From the NCBI GenBank assembly GCA_949358305.1, contig OX442316.1:558001-622000 (forward strand): 64,000 nt of DNA, written 5' to 3'. Both the position numbers and the translations under genes were made by a program. The notes below the pieces were generated by a model. That model did no database searches and was not told where the DNA came from. It saw only the letters and a list, made by a program, of their open reading frames with translations. Positions 21,004-35,732 of this stretch are shown here, piece by piece. Positions within the stretch are counted from its first letter, which is position 1. Every line of letters starts with the position of its first letter. The DNA comes from Strigamia acuminata (Eukaryota; Arthropoda; Chilopoda; Geophilomorpha; Linotaeniidae).

Positions 21004-22419
21004 GGAACATTGATGGGAACACCGTTGATTAATATCCAATGGAGTGCTGAATCAATGGCTAATCCAGGGAAAGGCTTAACTACTCACAACACATTGAAAA
21101 CTAAGGTTGAAAATAGAAAACACGGGAGTTAACAAAAAACAACTTGTTTATTAAAAAGTTGGTTGAGAACTGAATAAAATACACTGATTACATTGGTTCC
21201 TGAGGAACCGCACATGCGCAGTACCCAATACGGCACGCGCCAAGCCGATAGCGGCGAAATACAGATACAAAAGAAACTCCGTTGTCATAGCAACGGAGGA
21301 AACGAAATCACAGCAAAGTTGTAGTTACATAAAAACTGCACGAATTAACGATTGTGATACACTAAAATGATCACAAGAATACCAGGAATATTTAATCTAA
21401 TCACAACAATAAGATCAGAAGAGTAAAACAGTGCAAACGGAACGAAAACAATGATCGTCAAGCAGACGATCGAGACAGCCAATCAGCGTCAAGCAAAATG
21501 ATGCAATCAAAACATTTGAATTCCGAACGGAATAAAAATGCAAAGATAGCAAAGAATACAGGTGAAAACACTTCGAAATGAAATAGTAAATGCAGATTAT
21601 AAGAATATAAAATACAAAAATAACGGTTACATTGTGTAATCGTCGCTTGGGACAAACATGGCGACCGGCGAACATAACAAAGGTATTGGATCAAACATGG
21701 CGTCCGGCGAACATTGCAAAAGCGTCAAAACAATTCGGAATTGGAAAATAAAGCACTTAATGTAAATAACAAATAAAGTATCGAATAAAATACAAGAGTA
21801 ATTATTAATTCTTATCACAAAATACTGAAAGAAAACACACAAGTTTAATAAATACGAAAATGTTGAACGAACCGAACATTCTCGGCTACGCTTTTACGGC
21901 AGCCGACAACGAACGTTAGAAACAACCGATCGAAGCATTTTGGGCAGTTCTAATGCATCCAGAAAGAAAGAACAGACTTGAATTAGTCAGAAACAAATGT
22001 AAAAAGAAATCCAAATGAATTCTAAAGCACAAAACGAAAGGTTAGAAGACGGAAGCAAAAGTCCGCTAGGAACCGAAAAATGACGTATCGAGCATCGCAA
22101 ATGTATGCCAGAAAACGAAGAAAACATTAGAACTGTACGCAATAAACACAAAATCAGGGAAAATTAATAGAAAGGTTCATAAATGCACTCAAAAAGACAC
22201 GAATAAAATAATAGCAAGGTATTAACAGTACATTAAATCGAAAAGTGACAATAAAAATCAGTGAAAAACATTTTAATAAGTCAAAATTCCTGTAAAGTGA
22301 AAAATATCAATTAATTATGAAAAATAAAACACTAAAGGAAAATTAAACAAATAAAAGCAATTAGTAATATTTATTGAAACAATCTCAGCACAACAATTCT
22401 TCCACGCTGTCTTGCAACA
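20853..22419 (-). repeat. 5' LTR of the complete BEL/Pao element (promoter-bearing)
   Basis: This 1567-bp LTR carries the same TGTTGC and GCAACA ends as the left copy. It should drive transcription leftward through gag-pol. A candidate initiator TCAGT is at 21174-21170, with the AATAAA at 21147-21152 just downstream. The X-box-like hairpin is at 21277-21298 and the 23-bp direct repeats are at 21653-21714. The only difference from the 3' LTR that I find is G at 22280 against A at 14515. Transcript ends are not determinable from sequence. Confidence 0.95.
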
Positions 22420-22423
22420 CAAA
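22420..22423. repeat. Target-site duplication CAAA, right copy
   Basis: This copy matches CAAA at 13084-13087. Satellite continues directly with CACCACAAGACC. The split monomer (13070-13087 plus 22424-22545) sums to exactly 140 bp, so nothing was lost at insertion. Confidence 0.93.
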
Positions 22424-23965
22424 CACCACAAGACCAATGTCTCTGAATGTTCAGAAATAGTGTTTAAACCTTAGTAGAAGGCTCCAATGTAAGTTTTAGA
22501 AACATCCAACCAATGATTTGGGAGAATAGACTTTTGATCTCATCACAGTTGACTTAGCACAAACACCACAAGACCAATGTCTCTGAATGTTCAGAAATAG
22601 TGTTTAAACCTTAGTAGAAGGCTCCAATGTAAGTTTTAGAAACATCCAACCAATGATTTGGGAGAATAGACTTTGATCTCATCACAGTTGACTTAGCACA
22701 AACACCACAAGACCAATGTCTCTGAATGTTCAGAAATAGTGTTTAAACCTTAGTAGAAGCCTTCAATGTAAGTTTTAGCAACATCCAAGCAATGATTTGG
22801 GAGAATAGACTTTTGATCTCATCACAGTTGACTTAGCACAAACACCACAAAACCAATGTCTCTGAATGTTCAGAAATAGTGTTTAAACCTTAGTAGAAGG
22901 CTCCAATGTAAGTTTTAGAAACATCCAACCAATGATTTGGAAGAATAGACTTTTGATCTCATCACAGTTGACTTAGCACAAACACCACAAGACCAATGTC
23001 TCTGAATGTTCAGAAATAGTGTTTAAACCTTAGTAGAAGGCTCCAATGTAAGTTTTAGAAACATCCAACCGATGATTTGGGAGAATCGACTTTTGATCTC
23101 ATCACAGTTGACTTAGCACAAACACCACAAGACCAATGTCTCTGAATGTTCAGAAATAGTGTTTAAACCTTAGTAGAAGGCTCCAATGTAAGTTTTAGAA
23201 ACATCCAACCGATGATTTGGGAGAATCGACTTTTGATCTCATCACAGTTGACTTAGCACAAACACCACAAGACCAATGTCTCTGAATGTTCAGAAATAGT
23301 GTTTAAACCTTAGTAGAAGGCTCCAATGTAAGTTTTAGAAACATCCAACCAATGATTTGGGAGAATAAACTTTTGATCTCATCACAGTTGACTTAGCACA
23401 AACACCAAAAGACCAATGTCTCTGAATGTTCAGAAATAGTGTTTAAACCTTAGTAGAAGCCTTCAATATAAGTTTTAGCAACACCCAAGCATTAAATTTT
23501 GAAAAAAAAATTTTGAGCTCATTTCACATCGCAGTTGACTTAGCACAAACACCACAAGACCAATGTCTCTGAATGTTCAGAAATAGTGTTTAAACCTTAG
23601 TAGAAGCCTTCAATATAAGTTTTAGCAACACCCAAGCAATAAAATTTGAAAAAAAAATTTTGAGCTTATTTCACATCGCAGTTGACTTAGCACAAACACC
23701 ACAAGACCAATGTCTCTGAATGTTCAGAAATAGTGTTTAAACCTTAGTAGAAGGCTCCAATGTAAGTTTTAGAAACATCCAACCAATGATTTGGGAGAAT
23801 AAACTTTTGATCTCATCACAGTTGACTTAGCACAAACACCACAAGTCCAATGTCTCTGAATGTTTAGAAATAGTGTTTAAACCTTAGTAGAAGCCTTTAA
23901 TATAAGTTTTAGCAACACCCAAGCAATAAATTTTGAAAAAAAAATTTTGAGCTTATTTCACATCG

Positions 23966-26900
23966 CAGTTGACTTAGCACAAACACCACAAGACCAATGT
24001 CTCTGAATGTTCAGAAATAGTGTTTAAACCTTAGTAGAAGGCTCCAATGTAAGTTTTGGAAACATCCAACCAATGATTTGGGAGAATAGACTTTTGATCT
24101 CATCACAGTTGACTTAGCACAAACACCACAAGTCCAATGTCTCTGAATGTTTAGAAATAGTGTTTAAACCTTAGTAGAAGCCTTCAATATAAGTTTTAGC
24201 AACACCCAAGCAATAAATTTTGAAAAAAAAATTTTGAGCTTATTTCACATCGCAGTTGACTTAGCACAAACACCACAAGACCAATGTCTCTGAATGTTCA
24301 TAAATAGTGTTTAAACCTTAGTAGAAGGCTCCAATGTAAGTTTTAGAAACATCCAACCGATGATTTGGGCGAATAGACTTTTGATCTCATCACAGTTGAC
24401 TTAGCACAAACACCACAAGACCAATGTCTCTGAATGTTCAGAAATAGTGTTTAAACCTTAGTAGAAGGCTCCAATGTAAGTTTTAGAAACATTCAACCGA
24501 TGATTTAGGAGAATAGACTTTTGATCTCATCACAGTTGACTTAGCACAAACACCACAAGACCAATGTCTCTGAATGTTCAGAAATAGTGTTTAAACCTTA
24601 GTAGAAGGCTCCAATGTAAGTTTTAGAAACATTCAACCGATGATTTGGGAGAATAGACTTTTGATCTCATCACAGTTGACTTAGCACAAACACCACAAGA
24701 CCAATGTCTCTGAATGTTCAGAAATAGTGTTTAAACCTTAGTAGAAGGCTCCAATGTAAGTTTTAGAAACATCCAACCAATGATTTGGGAGAATAGACTT
24801 TGATCTCATCACAGTTGACTTAGCACAAACACCACAAGACCAATGTCTCTGAATGTTCAGAAATAGTGTTTAAACCTTAGTAGAAGGCTCCAATGTAAGT
24901 TTTAGAAACATCCAACCGATGATTTGGGAGAATCGACTTTTGATCTCATCACAGTTGACTTAGCACAAACACCACAAGACCAATGTCTCTGAATGTTCAG
25001 AAATAGTGTTTAAACCTTAGTAGAAGGCTCCAATGTAAGTTTTAGAAACATCCAACCAATGATTTGGGAGAATAGACTTTTGATCTCATCACAGTTGATT
25101 TAGCACAAACACCACAAGATCAATATCTCTGAACGTTCAGAAATAGTGTTTAAACCTTAGTAGAAGCCTTCAATATAAGTTTTAGCAACACCCAAGCATT
25201 AAATTTTGAAAAAAAAATTTTGAGCTCATTTCACATCGCAGTTGACTTAGCACAAACACCACAAGACCAATGTCTCTGAATGTTCAGAAATAGTGTTTAA
25301 ACCTTAGTAGAAGCCTTCAATATAAGTTTTAGCAACACCCAAGCAATAAAATTTGAAAAAAAAATTTTGAGCTTATTTCACATCGCAGTTGACTTAGCAC
25401 AAACACCACAAGACCAATGTCTCTGAATGTTCAGAAATAGTGTTTAAACCTTAGTAGAAGGCTCCAATGTAAGTTTTAGAAACATCCAACCAATGATTTG
25501 GGAGAATAAACTTTTGATCTCATCACAGTTGACTTAGCACAAACACCACAAGTCCAATGTCTCTGAATGTTTAGAAATAGTGTTTAAACCTTAGTAGAAG
25601 CCTTTAATATAAGTTTTAGCAACACCCAAGCAATAAATTTTGAAAAAAAAATTTTGAGCTTATTTCACATCGCAGTTGACTTAGCACAAACACCACAAGA
25701 CCAATGTCTCTGAATGTTCAGAAATAGTGTTTAAACCTTAGTAGAAGGCTCCAATGTAAGTTTTGGAAACATCCAACCAATGATTTGGGAGAATAGACTT
25801 TTGATCTCATCACAGTTGACTTAGCACAAACACCACAAGTCCAATGTCTCTGAATGTTTAGAAATAGTGTTTAAACCTTAGTAGAAGCCTTCAATATAAG
25901 TTTTAGCAACACCCAAGCAATAAATTTTGAAAAAAAAATTTTGAGCTTATTTCACATCGCAGTTGACTTAGCACAAACACCACAAGACCAATGTCTCTGA
26001 ATGTTCATAAATAGTGTTTAAACCTTAGTAGAAGGCTCCAATGTAAGTTTTAGAAACATCCAACCGATGATTTGGGCGAATAGACTTTTGATCTCATCAC
26101 AGTTGACTTAGCACAAACACCACAAGACCAATGTCTCTGAATGTTCAGAAATAGTGTTTAAACCTTAGTAGAAGGCTCCAATGTAAGTTTTAGAAACATT
26201 CAACCGATGATTTAGGAGAATAGACTTTTGATCTCATCACAGTTGACTTAGCACAAACACCACAAGACCAATGTCTCTGAATGTTCAGAAATAGTGTTTA
26301 AACCTTAGTAGAAGGCTCCAATGTAAGTTTTAGAAACATTCAACCGATGATTTGGGAGAATAGACTTTTGATCTCATCACAGTTGACTTAGCACAAACAC
26401 CACAAGACCAATGTCTCTGAATGTTCAGAAATAGTGTTTAAACCTTAGTAGAAGGCTCCAATGTAAGTTTTAGAAACATCCAACCAATGATTTGGGAGAA
26501 TAGACTTTGATCTCATCACAGTTGACTTAGCACAAACACCACAAGACCAATGTCTCTGAATGTTCAGAAATAGTGTTTAAACCTTAGTAGAAGGCTCCAA
26601 TGTAAGTTTTAGAAACATCCAACCGATGATTTGGGAGAATCGACTTTTGATCTCATCACAGTTGACTTAGCACAAACACCACAAGACCAATGTCTCTGAA
26701 TGTTCAGAAATAGTGTTTAAACCTTAGTAGAAGGCTCCAATGTAAGTTTTAGAAACATCCAACCAATGATTTGGGAGAATAGACTTTTGATCTCATCACA
26801 GTTGATTTAGCACAAACACCACAAGATCAATATCTCTGAACGTTCAGAAATAGTGTTTAAACCTTAGTAGAAGCCTTCAATATAAGTTTTAGCAACACCC

Positions 26901-27379
26901 AAGCATTAAATTTTGAAAAAAAAATTTTGAGCTCATTTCACATCGCAGTTGACTTAGCACAAACACCACAAGACCAATGTCTCTGAATGTTCAGAAATAG
27001 TGTTTAAACCTTAGTAGAAGCCTTCAATATAAGTTTTAGCAACACCCAAGCAATAAAATTTGAAAAAAAAATTTTGAGCTTATTTCACATCGCAGTTGAC
27101 TTAGCACAAACACCACAAGACCAATGTCTCTGAATGTTCAGAAATAGTGTTTAAACCTTAGTAGAAGGCTCCAATGTAAGTTTTAGAAACATCCAACCAA
27201 TGATTTGGGAGAATAAACTTTTGATCTCATCACAGTTGACTTAGCACAAACACCACAAGTCCAATGTCTCTGAATGTTTAGAAATAGTGTTTAAACCTTA
27301 GTAGAAGCCTTCAATATAAGTTTTAGCAACACCCAAGCAATAAATTTTGAAAAAAAAATTTTGAGCTTATTTCACATCG
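23966..27379 (+). repeat. Tandem pair of a second 1707-bp, 12-monomer higher-order repeat
   Basis: Copies lie at 23966-25672 and 25673-27379. The order is A, B, four A (the last 139 bp), two A, B with the palindrome, B, A, B. The markers TTCATAAAT (24297 and 26004), GATTTAGGAG, CAGTTGATTT (25092 and 26799) and CCTTTAATAT (23894 and 25601) recur exactly 1707 bp apart. The last monomer of copy 2 shows CCTTCAATAT where the preceding copies have CCTTTAATAT. The composition differs from the 1707-bp unit at 2421-5834 although the length is the same. Confidence 0.88.
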
Positions 27380-30300
27380 CAGTTGACTTAGCACAAACAC
27401 CACAAGACCAATGTCTCTGAATGTTCAGAAATAGTGTTTAAACCTTAGTAGAAGGCTCCAATGTAAGTTTTGGAAACATCCAACCAATGATTTGGGAGAA
27501 TAGACTTTTGATCTCATCACAGTTGACTTAGCACAAACACCACAAGTCCAATGTCTCTGAATGTTTAGAAATAGTGTTTAAACCTTAGTAGAAGCCTTCA
27601 ATATAAGTTTTAGCAACACCCAAGCAATAAATTTTGAAAAAAAAATTTTGAGCTTATTTCACATCGCAGTTGACTTAGCACAAACACCACAAGACCAATG
27701 TCTCTGAATGTTCAGAAATAGTGTTTAAACCTTAGTAGAAGGCTCCAATGTAAGTTTTAGAAACATCCAACCGATGATTTGGGCGAATAGACTTTTGATC
27801 TCATCACAGTTGACTTAGCACAAACACCACAAGACCAATGTCTCTGAATGTTCAGAAATAGTGTTTAAACCTTAGTAGAAGGCTCCAATGTAAGTTTTAG
27901 AAACATTCAACCGATGATTTGGGAGAATAGACTTTTGATCTCATCACAGTTGACTTAGCACAAACACCACAAGACCAATGTCTCTGAATGTTCAGAAATA
28001 GTGTTTAAACCTTAGTAGAAGGCTCCAATGTAAGTTTTAGAAACATCCAACCAATGATTTGGGAGAATAGACTTTGATCTCATCACAGTTGACTTAGCAC
28101 AAACACCACAAGACCAATGTCTCTGAATGTTCAGAAATAGAGTTTAAACCTTAGTAGAAGCCTTCAATGTAAGTTTTAGCAACATCCAAGCAATGATTTG
28201 GGAGAATAGACTTTTGATCTCATCACAGTTGACTTAGCACAAACACCACAAAACCAATGTCTCTGAATGTTCAGAAATAGTGTTTAAACCTTAGTAGAAG
28301 GCTCCAATGTAAGTTTTAGAAACATCCAACCAATGATTTGGAAGAATAGACTTTTGATCTCATCACAGTTGACTTAGCACAAACACCACAAGACCAATGT
28401 CTCTGAATGTTCAGAAATAGTGTTTAAACCTTAGTAGAAGGCTCCAATGTAAGTTTTAGAAACATCCAACCGATGATTTGTGAGAATCGACTTTTGATCT
28501 CATCACAGTTGACTTAGCACAAACACCACAAGACCAATGTCTCTGAATGTTCAGAAATAGTGTTTAAACCTTAGTAGAAGGCTCCAATGTAAGTTTTAGA
28601 AACATCCAACCGATGATTTGGGAGAATCGACTTTTGATCTCATCACAGTTGACTTAGCACAAACACCACAAGACCAATGTCTCTGAATGTTCAGAAATAG
28701 TGTTTAAACCTTAGTAGAAGCCTTCAATATAAGTTTTAGCAACACCCAAGCAATAAATTTTGAAAAAAAAATTTTGAGCTTATTTCACATCGCAGTTGAC
28801 TTAGCACAAACACCACAAGACCAATGTCTCTGAATGTTCAGAAATAGTGTTTAAACCTTAGTAGAAGGCTCCAATGTAAGTTTTAGAAACATCCAACCAA
28901 TGATTTGGGAGAATAGACTTTTGATCTCATCACAGTTGACTTAGCACAAACACCACAAGACCAATGTCTCTGAACGTTCAGAAATAGTGTTTAAACCTTA
29001 GTAGAAGGCTCCAATGTAAGTTTTAGAAACATCCAACCAATGATTTGGAAGAATAGACTTTTGATCTCATCACAGTTGACTTAGCACAAACACCACAAGA
29101 CCAATGTCTCTGAATGTTCAGAAATAGTGTTTAAACCTTAGTAGAAGGCTCCAATGTAAGTTTTAGAAACATCCAACCGATGATTTGGGAGAATCGACTT
29201 TTGATCTCATCACAGTTGACTTAGCACAAACACCACAAGACCAATGTCTCTGAATGTTCAGAAATAGTGTTTAAACCTTAGTAGAAGGCTCCAATGTAAG
29301 TTTTAGAAACATCCAACCGATGATTTGGGAGAATCGACTTTTGATCTCATCACAGTTGACTTAGCACAAACACCACAAGACCAATGTCTCTGAATGTTCA
29401 GAAATAGTGTTTAAACCTTAGTAGAAGGCTCCAATGTAAGTTTTAGAAACATCCAACCAATGATTTGGGAGAATAAACTTTTGATCTCATCACAGTTGAC
29501 TTAGCACAAACACCAAAAGACCAATGTCTCTGAATGTTCAGAAATAGTGTTTAAACCTTAGTAGAAGCCTTCAATATAAGTTTTAGCAACACCCAAGCAT
29601 TAAATTTTGAAAAAAAAATTTTGAGCTCATTTCACATCGCAGTTGACTTAGCACAAACACCACAAGACCAATGTCTCTGAATGTTCAGAAATAGTGTTTA
29701 AACCTTAGTAGAAGCCTTCAATATAAGTTTTAGCAACACCCAAGCAATAAAATTTGAAAAAAAAATTTTGAGCTTATTTCACATCGCAGTTGACTTAGCA
29801 CAAACACCACAAGACCAATGTCTCTGAATGTTCAGAAATAGTGTTTAAACCTTAGTAGAAGGCTCCAATGTAAGTTTTAGAAACATCCAACCAATGATTT
29901 GGGAGAATAAACTTTTGATCTCATCACAGTTGACTTAGCACAAACACCACAAGTCCAATGTCTCTGAATGTTTAGAAATAGTGTTTAAACCTTAGTAGAA
30001 GCCTTTAATATAAGTTTTAGCAACACCCAAGCAATAAATTTTGAAAAAAAAATTTTGAGCTTATTTCACATCGCAGTTGACTTAGCACAAACACCACAAG
30101 ACCAATGTCTCTGAATGTTCAGAAATAGTGTTTAAACCTTAGTAGAAGGCTCCAATGTAAGTTTTGGAAACATCCAACCAATGATTTGGGAGAATAGACT
30201 TTTGATCTCATCACAGTTGACTTAGCACAAACACCACAAGTCCAATGTCTCTGAATGTTTAGAAATAGTGTTTAAACCTTAGTAGAAGCCTTCAATATAA

Positions 30301-33300
30301 GTTTTAGCAACACCCAAGCAATAAATTTTGAAAAAAAAATTTTGAGCTTATTTCACATCGCAGTTGACTTAGCACAAACACCACAAGACCAATGTCTCTG
30401 AATGTTCATAAATAGTGTTTAAACCTTAGTAGAAGGCTCCAATGTAAGTTTTAGAAACATCCAACCGATGATTTGGGCGAATAGACTTTTGATCTCATCA
30501 CAGTTGACTTAGCACAAACACCACAAGACCAATGTCTCTGAATGTTCAGAAATAGTGTTTAAACCTTAGTAGAAGGCTCCAATGTAAGTTTTAGAAACAT
30601 TCAACCGATGATTTAGGAGAATAGACTTTTGATCTCATCACAGTTGACTTAGCACAAACACCACAAGACCAATGTCTCTGAATGTTCAGAAATAGTGTTT
30701 AAACCTTAGTAGAAGGCTCCAATGTAAGTTTTAGAAACATTCAACCGATGATTTGGGAGAATAGACTTTTGATCTCATCACAGTTGACTTAGCACAAACA
30801 CCACAAGACCAATGTCTCTGAATGTTCAGAAATAGTGTTTAAACCTTAGTAGAAGGCTCCAATGTAAGTTTTAGAAACATCCAACCAATGATTTGGGAGA
30901 ATAGACTTTGATCTCATCACAGTTGACTTAGCACAAACACCACAAGACCAATGTCTCTGAATGTTCAGAAATAGTGTTTAAACCTTAGTAGAAGGCTCCA
31001 ATGTAAGTTTTAGAAACATCCAACCAATGATTTGGGAGAATAGACTTTGATCTCATCACAGTTGACTTAGCACAAACACCACAAGACCAATGTCTCTGAA
31101 TGTTCAGAAATAGTGTTTAAACCTTAGTAGAAGCCTTCAATGTAAGTTTTAGCAACATCCAAGCAATGATTTGGGAGAATAGACTTTTGATCTCATCACA
31201 GTTGACTTAGCACAAACACCACAAAACCAATGTCTCTGAATGTTCAGAAATAGTGTTTAAACCTTAGTAGAAGGCTCCAATGTAAGTTTTAGAAACATCC
31301 AACCAATGATTTGGGAGAATAGACTTTTGATCTCATCACAGTTGACTTAGCACAAACACCACAAGACCAATGTCTCTGAACGTTCAGAAATAGTGTTTAA
31401 ACCTTAGTAGAAGGCTCCAATGTAAGTTTTAGAAACATCCAACCAATGATTTGGGAGAATAAACTTTTGATCTCATCACAGTTGACTTAGCACAAACACC
31501 AAAAGACCAATGTCTCTGAATGTTCAGAAATAGTGTTTAAACCTTAGTAGAAGCCTTCAATATAAGTTTTAGCAACACCCAAGCAATAAATTTTGAAAAA
31601 AAAATTTTGAGCTCATTTCACATCGCAGTTGACTTAGCACAAACACCACAAGACCAATGTCTCTGAATGTTCAGAAATAGTGTTTAAACCTTAGTAGAAG
31701 CCTTCAATATAAGTTTTAGCAACACCCAAGCAATAAAATTTGAAAAAAAAATTTTGAGCTTATTTCACATCGCAGTTGACTTAGCACAAACACCACAAGA
31801 CCAATGTCTCTGAATGTTCAGAAATAGTGTTTAAACCTTAGTAGAAGGCTCCAATGTAAGTTTTAGAAACATCCAACCAATGATTTGGGAGAATAAACTT
31901 TTGATCTCATCACAGTTGACTTAGCACAAACACCACAAGTCCAATGTCTCTGAATGTTTAGAAATAGTGTTTAAACCTTAGTAGAAGCCTTTAATATAAG
32001 TTTTAGCAACACCCAAGCAATAAATTTTGAAAAAAAAATTTTGAGCTTATTTCACATCGCAGTTGACTTAGCACAAACACCACAAGACCAATGTCTCTGA
32101 ATGTTCAGAAATAGTGTTTAAACCTTAGTAGAAGGCTCCAATGTAAGTTTTGGAAACATCCAACCAATGATTTGGGAGAATAGACTTTTGATCTCATCAC
32201 AGTTGACTTAGCACAAACACCACAAGTCCAATGTCTCTGAATGTTTAGAAATAGTGTTTAAACCTTAGTAGAAGCCTTCAATATAAGTTTTAGCAACACC
32301 CAAGCAATAAATTTTGAAAAAAAAATTTTGAGCTTATTTCACATCGCAGTTGACTTAGCACAAACACCACAAGACCAATGTCTCTGAATGTTCAGAAATA
32401 GTGTTTAAACCTTAGTAGAAGGCTCCAATGTAAGTTTTAGAAACATCCAACCGATGATTTGGGCGAATAGACTTTTGATCTCATCACAGTTGACTTAGCA
32501 CAAACACCACAAGACCAATGTCTCTGAATGTTCAGAAATAGTGTTTAAACCTTAGTAGAAGGCTCCAATGTAAGTTTTAGAAACATTCAACCGATGATTT
32601 GGGAGAATAGACTTTTGATCTCATCACAGTTGACTTAGCACAAACACCACAAGACCAATGTCTCTGAATGTTCAGAAATAGTGTTTAAACCTTAGTAGAA
32701 GGCTCCAATGTAAGTTTTAGAAACATCCAACCAATGATTTGGGAGAATAAACTTTTGATCTCATCACAGTTGACTTAGCACAAACACCAAAAGACCAATG
32801 TCTCTGAATGTTCAGAAATAGTGTTTAAACCTTAGTAGAAGCCTTCAATATAAGTTTTAGCAACACCCAAGCAATAAATTTTGAAAAAAAAATTTTGAGC
32901 TCATTTCACATCGCAGTTGACTTAGCACAAACACCACAAGACCAATGTCTCTGAATGTTCAGAAATAGTGTTTAAACCTTAGTAGAAGCCTTCAATATAA
33001 GTTTTAGCAACACCCAAGCAATAAAATTTGAAAAAAAAATTTTGAGCTTATTTCACATCGCAGTTGACTTAGCACAAACACCACAAGACCAATGTCTCTG
33101 AATGTTCAGAAATAGTGTTTAAACCTTAGTAGAAGGCTCCAATGTAAGTTTTAGAAACATCCAACCAATGATTTGGGAGAATAAACTTTTGATCTCATCA
33201 CAGTTGACTTAGCACAAACACCACAAGTCCAATGTCTCTGAATGTTTAGAAATAGTGTTTAAACCTTAGTAGAAGCCTTTAATATAAGTTTTAGCAACAC

Positions 33301-34892
33301 CCAAGCAATAAATTTTGAAAAAAAAATTTTGAGCTTATTTCACATCGCAGTTGACTTAGCACAAACACCACAAGACCAATGTCTCTGAATGTTCAGAAAT
33401 AGTGTTTAAACCTTAGTAGAAGGCTCCAATGTAAGTTTTGGAAACATCCAACCAATGATTTGGGAGAATAGACTTTTGATCTCATCACAGTTGACTTAGC
33501 ACAAACACCACAAGTCCAATGTCTCTGAATGTTTAGAAATAGTGTTTAAACCTTAGTAGAAGCCTTCAATATAAGTTTTAGCAACACCCAAGCAATAAAT
33601 TTTGAAAAAAAAATTTTGAGCTTATTTCACATCGCAGTTGACTTAGCACAAACACCACAAGACCAATGTCTCTGAATGTTCAGAAATAGTGTTTAAACCT
33701 TAGTAGAAGGCTCCAATGTAAGTTTTAGAAACATCCAACCGATGATTTGGGCGAATAGACTTTTGATCTCATCACAGTTGACTTAGCACAAACACCACAA
33801 GACCAATGTCTCTGAATGTTCAGAAATAGTGTTTAAACCTTAGTAGAAGGCTCCAATGTAAGTTTTAGAAACATTCAACCGATGATTTGGGAGAATAGAC
33901 TTTTGATCTCATCACAGTTGACTTAGCACAAACACCACAAGACCAATGTCTCTGAATGTTCAGAAATAGTGTTTAAACCTTAGTAGAAGGCTCCAATGTA
34001 AGTTTTAGAAACATTCAACCGATGATTTGGGAGAATAGACTTTTGATCTCATCACAGTTGACTTAGCACAAACACCACAAGACCAATGTCTCTGAATGTT
34101 CAGAAATAGTGTTTAAACCTTAGTAGAAGGCTCCAATGTAAGTTTTAGAAACATCCAACCAATGATTTGGGAGAATAGACTTTGATCTCATCACAGTTGA
34201 CTTAGCACAAACACCACAAGACCAATGTCTCTGAATGTTCAGAAATAGTGTTTAAACCTTAGTAGAAGGCTCCAATGTAAGTTTTAGAAACATCCAACCA
34301 ATGATTTGGGAGAATAGACTTTGATCTCATCACAGTTGACTTAGCACAAACACCACAAGACCAATGTCTCTGAATGTTCAGAAATAGTGTTTAAACCTTA
34401 GTAGAAGCCTTCAATGTAAGTTTTAGCAACATCCAAGCAATGATTTGGGAGAATAGACTTTTGATCTCATCACAGTTGACTTAGCACAAACACCACAAAA
34501 CCAATGTCTCTGAATGTTCAGAAATAGTGTTTAAACCTTAGTAGAAGGCTCCAATGTAAGTTTTAGAAACATCCAACCAATGATTTGGGAGAATAGACTT
34601 TTGATCTCATCACAGTTGACTTAGCACAAACACCACAAGACCAATGTCTCTGAATGTTCAGAAATAGTGTTTAAACCTTAGTAGAAGGCTCCAATGTAAG
34701 TTTTAGAAACACCCAACCGATGATTTGGGCGAATAGACTTTTGATCTCATCACAGTTGACTTAGCACAAACACCACAAGACCAATGTCTCTGAATGTTCA
34801 GAAATAGTGTTTAAACCTTAGTAGAAGGCTCCAATGTAAGTTTTAGAAACATTCAACCGATGATTTAGGAGAATAGACTTTTGATCTCATCA

Positions 34893-35732
34893 CAGTTGAC
34901 TTAGCACAAACACCACAAGACCAATGTCTCTGAATGTTCAGAAATAGTGTTTAAACCTTAGTAGAAGGCTCCAATGTAAGTTTTAGAAACATCCAACCGA
35001 TGATTTGGGCGAATAGACTTTTGATCTCATCACAGTTGACTTAGCACAAACACCACAAGACCAATGTCTCTGAATGTTCAGAAATAGTGTTTAAACCTTA
35101 GTAGAAGGCTCCAATGTAAGTTTTAGAAACATTCAACTGATGATTTGGGAGAATAGACTTTTGATCTCATCACAGTTGACTTAGCACAAACACCACAAGA
35201 CCAATGTCTCTGAATGTTCAGAAATAGTGTTTAAACCTTAGTAGAAGGCTCCAATGTAAGTTTTAGAAACATTCAACCGATGATTTGGGAGAATAGACTT
35301 TTGATCTCATCACAGTTGACTTAGCACAAACACCACAAGACCAATGTCTCTGAATGTTCAGAAATAGTGTTTAAACCTTAGTAGAAGGCTCCAATGTAAG
35401 TTTTAGAAACATCCAACCGATGATTTGGGCGAATAGACTTTTGATCTCATCACAGTTGACTTAGCACAAACACCACAAGACCAATGTCTCTGAATGTTCA
35501 GAAATAGTGTTTAAACCTTAGTAGAAGGCTCCAATGTAAGTTTTAGAAACATTCAACTGATGATTTGGGAGAATAGACTTTTGATCTCATCACAGTTGAC
35601 TTAGCACAAACACCACAAGACCAATGTCTCTGAATGTTCAGAAATAGTGTTTAAACCTTAGTAGAAGGCTCCAATGTAAGTTTTAGAAACATTCAACCGA
35701 TGATTTGGGAGAATAGACTTTTGATCTCATCA
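34893..35732 (+). repeat. Tandem pair of a 420-bp trimer
   Basis: Copies lie at 34893-35312 and 35313-35732. Each has three type A monomers with the ordered signatures GGGCGAATAG, TTCAACTGATG and TTCAACCGATG. The copies look identical by eye, so this is one of the most recent local duplications. A single related trio recurs near 51.9-52.3 kb, and another near 54.9-55.3 kb. Confidence 0.85.

Larger units (their letters stand above)
13088..22419 (-). mobile_element. Complete BEL/Pao LTR retrotransposon, 9332 bp
   Basis: The element has two 1567-bp LTRs (13088-14654 and 20853-22419), a 4-bp target duplication, a 910-nt leader, one uninterrupted gag-pol frame and a short 53-nt 3' segment. Coding is on the minus strand, so the 5' LTR is the right-hand one. 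Domain order (Gag, protease, RT, RNase H, integrase, C-terminal DUF5641-like) and the family-specific motifs assign it to BEL/Pao. No envelope-like frame follows pol. The LTRs differ, by my base-by-base reading, only at 14515 (A) versus 22280 (G), so insertion was recent. Intact frame and near-identical LTRs suggest it may still be able to move, but the priming sites are atypical (see findings). Confidence 0.96.

Noticed and set aside
21004-21039. Upstream extension of the leader frame to a start at 21039
   Set aside because: The codon there is TTG, not an expected start in an animal. The first ATG in frame is at 21003.
13088-22419. Endogenous retrovirus with an envelope gene
   Set aside because: Only 53 nt lie between the pol stop and the LTR, so there is no room for an envelope gene. 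The long leader frame is upstream of gag and shows no envelope hallmark I can recognise.
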